Source: Bacteroidales bacterium (lineage in GTDB: Bacteria > Bacteroidota > Bacteroidia > Bacteroidales > VadinHA17). From it: a stretch of 11,196 nt of DNA. Position 1 is the stretch's first letter. Every line of letters begins with the position of its first letter. The notes beneath the pieces were generated by a model that worked only from the letters and a program-made list of their open reading frames with translations, was not told the origin of the DNA and ran no database searches. Below are positions 5,937 through 11,196 of this stretch, in pieces. Made by a program: the position numbers and the translations under genes. Location of the stretch: NCBI GenBank assembly GCA_029935275.1, contig JAOZKQ010000043.1, positions 1 through 11,196 of the forward strand, read 5' to 3'.

Positions 5937-7862
5937 TTATTCAAATCTTCGCTTTAGTTCCTCAATGCTATCAACTGAGCCCACAACGGTTAAAATGTCG
6001 TCTAGTCTTAAACGGGTGTAGCCGGTAGAAATGATATTGTGTCCTTTTCTCCTGGTTGAGAGTATAAGGATATCAGATGGTAAATGTAATTTTCTAAGCG
6101 TAATTCCATGCAGGTCCGGATTTCGAATGGAAATGTCAGCGGTATCCTGGTGATCATCCTCCATGCCGAGTAGCAAAGAAGTTGCCATAGGTGAGCGCAC
6201 CAGGTGGTCCATAAGGCTAACAATAGCAGTAGTTGGTTCAACAATTAATGCTCCCAGTTCATGGAACTTTTTTAAATTATTACGGTCATTAAGCCTGACA
6301 ATCAATTCCGGAGTACCAAAAAATTCATATGCAATTTCACAAATATTAAAATTTTCATTGTCTTTCTTAAGTGTAACAATGGCATCTGCTTCCGCACTTC
6401 CAACATCTTCAAGACTCTTTCTGGATATTTCTGATATATATTTTATATCAATATTATTAATTTCAGGATCCGGAATATTTGGGCGGCTTGTAGCAATGGT
6501 CGCTTTCCAACCATGATTTACAAGCTGGCGGGCAAGTGTTATTGATTGATGTTCATAACCAAATATGATGACCTCCAATGGACCGGCATGGGATTTATGT
6601 GTAGCCCTGCAATGACTTTCTTTTACAATTTGGATTGCCCATTTCATTAATGGGGGCCCAATAATTTGATTAAGAACAATGACAGAAACAAAAATAGAAG
6701 CAAAATTTTCTCCCCATACAGGATATTTATCAGCAACTACCGTAATTAAACCAAGGCTCATTCCTGCCTGGGATACAAATGACATCCATCCAATACGGTT
6801 ATAATGTGGAGGGTCATCGCCCAGGGTTCCTCCTATCCAATTACCTATTATCAGTGTAAAAATACGTAGAAATACAAGTATTAATGTTACACCCCAGGTT
6901 TTAATTACCACATCAACAGATATTGATGCCCCGATAAGGGTGAAGAAGGCAACGTAAACTATAGGTATGGTATCATGTATAATCTTTTGAAATTCCCTTC
7001 GGAATGGAGAATAATTGGTAAGCAATACACTTGAAATGATGCCGACAAGTAAAGGCTCAATGTAGAAGCTATGGTTAATAAATGTTTCTGCAAGCAGATT
7101 GAACCCCAGTGCAATAAAATGAATGCTCCAGCCGCCACCCAATATGATAATTGCTTTTAATGTTGTATTAAATTGAAAAGATAAAATCCATTTAAAAAAC
7201 AGATATAACAGATAGCTAATACCAAATGATACGATTAGCTCCGAAAATATGAGTAGGATTGTTCTAAATGAAAGGCTATTGCCGGAAAGCAGAGAATCTG
7301 TTATTGAAATTACCAAAGCAAAAAGAAGGACTACAAGGAAATCAGTCAATACTGTTACTCCCAGTACCATCCTGGTAAAAGGACCTTTTGCCCTTAGTTC
7401 ATTAATTACGGCAATTACTGATGCAGGGGACCTTGCAACAAAAATTGTACCGGCAAGGGTTGAAATAGCGATTCTTCCATAAAAGTCTTGTGTTAAATTA
7501 AAAAATTCTAATCCTGTAAGGAAAAAAACTCCTAAACTTCCTAATAAAAATGATATTACAAGCTGGCTAACTGTTATCCATCTAATGCTTCTCATCCTGC
7601 TCCTAAGTTCGATAAAATAAAGTTCAGAGCCGGCAGCAAAGGCAATAAAGGGGAGGGCTATATAATCAATAAAGTGAAGTTTAGTTAAGGATTCTTTATT
7701 TATCATTCCCAATGCTTCCGGGCCAACAATTATTCCCATCAGTAAAATGCCGGTAATGAGGGGTAATTTAAAATACAAAACAAACCTGGAAATTCTGTTA
7801 GAGGATACCAGAATAATCCCAAATACAATAACTATTATAAGTATATCAAGAAATACCTGCAT
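5937..7862 (-). CDS. CPA2-family cation:proton antiporter with C-terminal TrkA/RCK module
   Basis: This inner-membrane secondary transporter of 641 residues exchanges K+ or Na+ for protons and should serve ion and pH homeostasis. Residues 1-415 hold about 12 hydrophobic segments of the Na+/H+ exchanger fold. Examples are FKLPLITGILLMGIIVGPEALG (split: FKLPLITGIL, 31-40, and LMGIIVGPEALG, 41-52), ALPFIAFAAGSEL (69-81), and VLTDFLVVLL (171-180), where Asp174 is the likely ion-binding acid. Residues about 428-545 form a TrkA-N/RCK Rossmann-like domain, and about 570-641 a TrkA-C domain (SDILILSTRR, RLRLDDILTVVG). The usual GxGxxG dinucleotide loop is degenerate (FGYEHQS, 434-440), so ligand control may differ from KefC-type proteins. 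The ATG at 7862 has no Shine-Dalgarno sequence. The next gene, amrS, starts 17 bp after its stop. Which ion it carries cannot be told from sequence. Confidence 0.9.
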   Translation of the reverse strand: MQVFLDILIIVIVFGIILVSSNRISRFVLYFKLPLITGILLMGIIVGPEALGMINKESLTKLHFIDYIALPFIAFAAGSELYFIELRSRMRSIRWITVSQLVISFLLGSLGVFFLTGLEFFNLTQDFYGRIAISTLAGTIFVARSPASVIAVINELRAKGPFTRMVLGVTVLTDFLVVLLFALVISITDSLLSGNSLSFRTILLIFSELIVSFGISYLLYLFFKWILSFQFNTTLKAIIILGGGWSIHFIALGFNLLAETFINHSFYIEPLLVGIISSVLLTNYSPFRREFQKIIHDTIPIVYVAFFTLIGASISVDVVIKTWGVTLILVFLRIFTLIIGNWIGGTLGDDPPHYNRIGWMSFVSQAGMSLGLITVVADKYPVWGENFASIFVSVIVLNQIIGPPLMKWAIQIVKESHCRATHKSHAGPLEVIIFGYEHQSITLARQLVNHGWKATIATSRPNIPDPEINNIDIKYISEISRKSLEDVGSAEADAIVTLKKDNENFNICEIAYEFFGTPELIVRLNDRNNLKKFHELGALIVEPTTAIVSLMDHLVRSPMATSLLLGMEDDHQDTADISIRNPDLHGITLRKLHLPSDILILSTRRKGHNIISTGYTRLRLDDILTVVGSVDSIEELKRRFE

Positions 7863-7912
7863 AAATAATTTCTGGCTGACTTTTTAATGAAAATTCACCT
7901 GTTTCAAATTGT

Positions 7913-7942
7913 CAAAATAGCAAAAAAATAGATTTTTTCCAA
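7913..7942 (-). promoter_or_regulatory. Weak candidate promoter of the antiporter-amrS operon
   Basis: Reading the minus strand, TTG (7942-7940) is followed after 20 bases by TATTTTG (7919-7913). This resembles the Bacteroidota -33/-7 pair with one base missing from TAnnTTTG. It lies about 50 bases before the ATG at 7862, a suitable distance. Runs of T in this region make chance matches likely. Confidence 0.25.
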
Positions 7943-8034
7943 TTTTTCAGTATTTCTAAATGAATTAATCTACATTCCTTAATATATATATTCATAAAAT
8001 TTGTAATTTCGGAGTTTCTGATTTGGTTTATTGT

Positions 8035-8066
8035 TTTGAATAAGAGATTCATTATTATAACTTTTG
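8035..8066 (+). promoter_or_regulatory. Candidate promoter of the DUF1080 gene pair
   Basis: TTTG at 8035-8038 matches the Bacteroidota -33 element. After 19 bases, TAACTTTTG at 8058-8066 matches the -7 element TAnnTTTG with one extra base. Transcription would start around 8073 and leave a leader of about 40 bases, A-rich just before the ATG at 8113, as is common in this phylum. The match is imperfect. Confidence 0.4.
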
Positions 8067-8112
8067 TCAGAATCTATTCCTTTACTTTTTAAACCTAACT
8101 AAACAAAATAAA

Positions 8113-8889
8113 ATGAAAATTAAGCAAATTACACTTCTTATTTTAGGTTTGTTTATCGCCTTCTCGGTTTTGGTTGATTGTATCAATAAAAAACATAGTA
8201 CAAACGAAAATGATGACCAGGGAGCAATATCAGGCAAGTCGGTGGAACAATATAATGTACTGACAGATACGGAAAGGGAAGATGGTTGGCAGCTTTTATT
8301 TGATGGTGAAACTACAAATGGATGGAGAGGGTTCAACAGGGAATCTATTGGAACTGGATGGACAGTTGAAAACGGCTTTCTCGTTGCTCCCGGTTTGGGA
8401 GGAGATATTGGAGGAGATGTAATTTATGAGGAGCAGTTTGAAAATTTTGATTTAAAGTTGGAATGGAAAATAACCCAGGGAGGTAACAGTGGAATCTTTT
8501 TCCATGTTTTAGAGGGTGATTATGATGCTGTATATGCTACAGGCCCTGAATATCAGATTATTGATGATATTGGGTTTCCTCAGAAACTGGAGGACTGGCA
8601 AACAAGCGGTGCCAATTATGCGATAAATCCGCCTGAGAATGCTAAAATTAAACCTGCAGGAGAATGGAATAGCTCTGAAATTATCGTGAATGGCCCTCAT
8701 GTTGTCCATTATTTAAATGGTATTAAAGTTGTAGAATATGACTTATGGACAAAAGAGTGGGAGGAACTGGTTAATAAAAGTAAGTGGAAAAATTTTCCTG
8801 ATTATGGTAAAGCCCACAAAGGGCATATTGGATTACAAGATCATGGGAATAAAATCTACTTTCGTAATATAAAAATTAAAGTACTTTAA
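8113..8889 (+). CDS. Exported DUF1080 protein (3-keto-disaccharide hydrolase domain), first of tandem pair
   Basis: The 258-residue product has one PF06439 (DUF1080) domain, a concanavalin/LamG-like beta-sandwich; family members are linked to hydrolysis or binding of 3-keto glycosides and other sugars outside the cytoplasm. The N-terminus is a hydrophobic export signal (MKIKQITLLILGLFIAFSVL) followed by LVDC at 20-23. Asp before the Cys is unusual for a lipobox, so lipidation at Cys23 is uncertain. A low-complexity linker runs to about residue 50. The family pattern is then complete: GWQLLFDGETTNGWRG (58-73), NSGIFFHV (125-132), GPEYQIID (144-151), TSGANYAI (164-171), EWNSSEIIVNG (184-194) and the closing GHIGLQDHGNKIYFRNIKI. 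It is 15 bp upstream of a second, shorter DUF1080 gene and is the first gene of this transcript. The domain call is strong; the reaction and sugar are not known. Confidence 0.88.
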   Translation: MKIKQITLLILGLFIAFSVLVDCINKKHSTNENDDQGAISGKSVEQYNVLTDTEREDGWQLLFDGETTNGWRGFNRESIGTGWTVENGFLVAPGLGGDIGGDVIYEEQFENFDLKLEWKITQGGNSGIFFHVLEGDYDAVYATGPEYQIIDDIGFPQKLEDWQTSGANYAINPPENAKIKPAGEWNSSEIIVNGPHVVHYLNGIKVVEYDLWTKEWEELVNKSKWKNFPDYGKAHKGHIGLQDHGNKIYFRNIKIKVL

Positions 8890-8904
8890 CTAAATCTTAA
8901 TTAT

Positions 8905-9543
8905 ATGAAAAAACTATTTTCTTTTATTCAACTGGCTGTAATTTTTACCGGTTTTTTATGGCTTACTTCTTTTACAGAGTTTTCAACAAACAACAATAGT
9001 GAAAATGAATGGGTTTCCTTGTTTAATGGGAAGGATCTTGATGGATGGAAAATTCATGGTACTGAATTGTGGTTTGTAAATGATGGTAATTTGGTTTGCG
9101 AAAGTGGTCCTGACAAAGAGTATGGTTATCTGGCTACAGATAAGAAGTTCAAAGACTTTGAGTTGAAACTTGAATTTCTACAGGATGCAAATGGGAATAG
9201 TGGCGTCTTTTTTCGATCATCCCTGGATGGTACGAAAATTGCAGGATGGCAGGTAGAGGTGGCTCCCCCGGGGCATGACACAGGTGGAATATATGAATCC
9301 TATGGTAGGGGATGGCTGGTGAAGATACCTGATGAGAAAGAGGATATTTTAAAAATGGGCGAATGGAATAAATTAAAGATCAGAGTGGTAGGGGAGAATG
9401 TCCAAACCTGGTTGAATGGTGAAAAGATGGTGGATTTTAATGATGAAAAAATAGGGGAGGCTATTGGTGTAATAGCTTTGCAGATCCATTCAGGAGGGGG
9501 CATAAAAGTAAGTTGGAGAAATATCCTTATTAAGGAACTTTAA
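8905..9543 (+). CDS. Exported DUF1080 protein (3-keto-disaccharide hydrolase domain), second of tandem pair
   Basis: This 212-residue paralogue is a more compact DUF1080 protein. Residues 1-22 are a signal peptide (MKKLFSFIQLAVIFTGFLWLTS) without a lipobox cysteine, so the mature protein is probably soluble in the periplasm or secreted. The domain begins at WVSLFNGKDLDGW (36-48) and continues with ELKLEFLQDANGNSGVFFRS (86-105) and GWQVEV (114-119). EWNKLKIRVVGENVQTWLNG (153-172) follows, and it ends with IALQIHSGGG and VSWRNILIKEL. Compared with the upstream copy it lacks the long insertions around residues 135-180 and 208-235, and its tail has LQIHSGGG where the first has LQDHGNK. The two have therefore diverged well beyond a recent duplication and may act on different sugars or serve as hydrolase and binding partner; that is inference. 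It is cotranscribed with the first copy, given the 15-bp gap. Confidence 0.88.
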   Translation: MKKLFSFIQLAVIFTGFLWLTSFTEFSTNNNSENEWVSLFNGKDLDGWKIHGTELWFVNDGNLVCESGPDKEYGYLATDKKFKDFELKLEFLQDANGNSGVFFRSSLDGTKIAGWQVEVAPPGHDTGGIYESYGRGWLVKIPDEKEDILKMGEWNKLKIRVVGENVQTWLNGEKMVDFNDEKIGEAIGVIALQIHSGGGIKVSWRNILIKEL

Positions 9544-9721
9544 CTGAAATGCAGTATTATTATTTGTAAAATTCTAACTGGTACTTTTAAGAAAACTCAT
9601 TATTTGGGATACGGATTTCGCTAAGGCCTTAGGGATGAGGCATTCGTGTTTTTGATAATATGTATTATTGAGAACAAATTTCAGAGTTTTTCACATATAA
9701 TTTTAATCTAATTTTAAATCT
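9544..9721. other. Intergenic region between DUF1080 pair and M14 peptidase gene
   Basis: This 178-bp gap is large enough for a separate promoter for the peptidase gene, but I find no well-spaced TTTG/TAnnTTTG pair. It contains a perfect 12-bp palindrome, CTAAGGCCTTAG, at 9621-9632, which is GC-richer than its surroundings and might be an operator. No strong hairpin followed by a T run is seen after the stop at 9543. Confidence 0.5.
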
Positions 9722-11196
9722 ATGAAATTTCAACTACTTCACCGGTTTGTTATTATTTTCATTTTTTTGGGATTCGTTGTTCCATTTAATTCATTTGCTC
9801 AACAAACCACTTTTACTACTCCTGAAAACTATTTTGGTTTTACACCTGGTGATGATAGAAAGATGTTTGACTATGAAGGGCTCATCTCTTACCTGAAGAA
9901 GCTTGATGAAGAATCACCACGTCTGAAATTAGTTGAAATAGGTAAGTCCCCCATGGGGAAACCAATGTATATTGCTTTTCTTTCCGATGAGTCCAACATA
10001 AATAATCTGGAATCATTGCGGCAAATTAATAAAGAACTGGCATTAAATCCTTCTTTATCTGATGCAGAAAAAGAAAAAATGGCAAAAGATGGAAGAGTAT
10101 TTGTGCTGGCAACATTATCAATGCATGCAGGGGAAGTTGGTCCTGCACAATCAGCACCATTGATAGCCCATAAATTGGTTAGTACAGATTCTCCTGAAAT
10201 GACAGGATGGTTAAAAAATGTTGTTTATATGATGGTTCCGAGCCATAATCCTGACGGAATGGATATGATAGTACATAATTATAAAAAATATGTAGGTACA
10301 AAGTATGAAGGGGCATCCCTTCCCCGGGTATATCATAAGTATGTCGGGCATGATAATAACCGTGATTTTGTAATTTTATCACAGGAAGATACCAGGGCTA
10401 TTGCCAGGATCTATAACCAGACATGGCTTCCTCAGGTTATGGTCGAAAAACACCAAATGGGCTCAACAGGAACCCGCTATTTTGTTCCGCCTAATCATGA
10501 CCCTATTGCTGAAAATGTGGATGCCGGCCTTTGGACATGGGTTGGGATTTTTGGCCAGAATATGCTAAATGATATGACCAATGCAGGCTTGGCAGGTGTT
10601 TCACAGCATTATATTTTTGATAATTACTGGCCGGGTTCAACAGAAACCTGCCTTTGGAACAATGTAATTTCATTTTTAACTGAATCTGCCAGTGCCAGGG
10701 AAGCAACACCCATTTATATCGAATCAAATGAGCTTTCCGTTGGAGGAAAAGGCCTGTCTGAGTATAAAAAGAGTATCAATATGCCACTTCCCTGGGAAGG
10801 GGGCTGGTGGAGGCTTGGAGACATAGTTAATTATGAAATTGCGTCAACCATGTCAATAATTAAAACGGCTTCTTTGCATAAAAAAGCGATCCTTAAGTTT
10901 AGAAATGATATGTGTCTGAGAGAAATAAAGAAGGGACTTACACAAGCTCCTTTTTATTATATGATACCGGCAAATCAGCATGATGAAAGCGAGTTGGTAG
11001 ATTTGATAAACCTTATCAGAAGTCATGGAATTGAAGTTTTTACTTTAAAAGAAGATTTTTTGTTAAATAGCAGACAATTTTATGCAGGAGATTATGTAGT
11101 TCCATTAGCTCAGCCATACCGGGCATTGATAAAGGAAATTCTGGAAAGTCAAAACTATCCGGTCAGGCATTATACACCAGGAGGTAAAATGATGAA
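9722..11196 (+). CDS. Secreted M14-family zinc carboxypeptidase-like protein, 3' end missing
   Basis: The frame opens with ATG at 9722 and is open to the right edge, giving 491 complete codons; related Bacteroidota M14 proteins are often 800-900 residues. Residues 1-26 are a signal peptide (cleavage near SFA-QQ), so it acts in the periplasm or outside. The M14 catalytic set is present: the HxxE zinc ligands His135 and Glu138 (MHAGEVG), the third ligand His244 (EKHQMGSTG), and the substrate-binding pair Asn213-Arg214 (DNNRDF). The NPDG motif (177-180) is also there, and Glu321 (FLTESAS) is a likely catalytic base. It should therefore be an active metallopeptidase removing C-terminal or peptide-linked residues. 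From about residue 405 (APFYYMIPANQHDESELVDL) a C-terminal domain begins, as in long M14 proteins of this phylum. Its substrate is unknown. It lies 178 bp after the DUF1080 genes and is probably transcribed separately. Confidence 0.9.
   Translation, partial: MKFQLLHRFVIIFIFLGFVVPFNSFAQQTTFTTPENYFGFTPGDDRKMFDYEGLISYLKKLDEESPRLKLVEIGKSPMGKPMYIAFLSDESNINNLESLRQINKELALNPSLSDAEKEKMAKDGRVFVLATLSMHAGEVGPAQSAPLIAHKLVSTDSPEMTGWLKNVVYMMVPSHNPDGMDMIVHNYKKYVGTKYEGASLPRVYHKYVGHDNNRDFVILSQEDTRAIARIYNQTWLPQVMVEKHQMGSTGTRYFVPPNHDPIAENVDAGLWTWVGIFGQNMLNDMTNAGLAGVSQHYIFDNYWPGSTETCLWNNVISFLTESASAREATPIYIESNELSVGGKGLSEYKKSINMPLPWEGGWWRLGDIVNYEIASTMSIIKTASLHKKAILKFRNDMCLREIKKGLTQAPFYYMIPANQHDESELVDLINLIRSHGIEVFTLKEDFLLNSRQFYAGDYVVPLAQPYRALIKEILESQNYPVRHYTPGGKMM

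Larger units (their letters stand above)
7863..8112. other. Divergent intergenic region, AT-rich
   Basis: This 250-bp gap separates the minus-strand antiporter operon from the plus-strand DUF1080 genes and must hold the promoters for both. It contains a 12-bp A/T palindrome, AATATATATATT, at 7981-7992, roughly in its middle, and runs of A and T. I see no open frame, tRNA or convincing hairpin terminator in it. Confidence 0.6.

Noticed and set aside
7249..7482. Plus-strand 77-codon open frame inside the antiporter gene
   Set aside because: It is antisense to a membrane-domain coding region with clear family motifs and has no supporting features.
1..11196. CRISPR arrays, tRNA or rRNA genes, phage genes, toxin-antitoxin pairs
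   Set aside because: No regularly spaced repeats, cloverleaf-like segments, rRNA-like stretches or recognisable defence or phage proteins were found on either strand.

Overview
The window looks like chromosomal DNA of a Bacteroidota member. The DNA is AT-rich, genes lack Shine-Dalgarno sequences, and A-rich leaders precede the start codons. Candidate TTTG/TAnnTTTG-type promoters are visible, and many products carry secretion or lipoprotein signals. The gene families (GH29 fucosidase, DUF1080 proteins, M14 peptidase, AmmeMemoRadiSam radical SAM enzyme) also fit. A marine or sediment Marinilabiliales-like anaerobe would be plausible, but the genus cannot be fixed from this window.

Left block (1-4394, all minus strand): an accessory polysaccharide-degradation block. 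A secreted protein of 1086 residues is followed 139 bp downstream by a GH29 alpha-L-fucosidase lipoprotein that runs off the left edge. The large protein has the layout of an unassigned glycoside hydrolase: a likely TIM barrel, a glutamine-amidotransferase-like middle domain and a beta-sandwich. It ends in a second, xylose-isomerase-like barrel. The pair suggests attack on a fucose-containing glycan. No SusC/SusD pair or regulator is visible, so calling it a PUL is inference.

Junction (4395-4899): an AT-rich upstream region with a candidate promoter and a perfect 13-bp inverted repeat. It is followed by the decayed C-terminal end of an IS4-family transposase on the plus strand. The remnant separates the glycan block from the housekeeping-like genes.

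Middle block (4900-7862, minus strand): a two-gene operon with a 17-bp gap, made of a CPA2-type cation:proton antiporter with a C-terminal RCK/TrkA module followed by AmrS, the AmmeMemoRadiSam radical SAM enzyme.

Right block (8113-11196, plus strand): after a 250-bp divergent promoter region come two tandem exported DUF1080 (3-keto-disaccharide hydrolase domain) proteins 15 bp apart. After a 178-bp gap comes the first 491 codons of a secreted M14 zinc carboxypeptidase-like protein that runs off the right edge.

The best candidate for undescribed biology is the two-barrel secreted enzyme at 1134-4394, together with its fucosidase neighbour.
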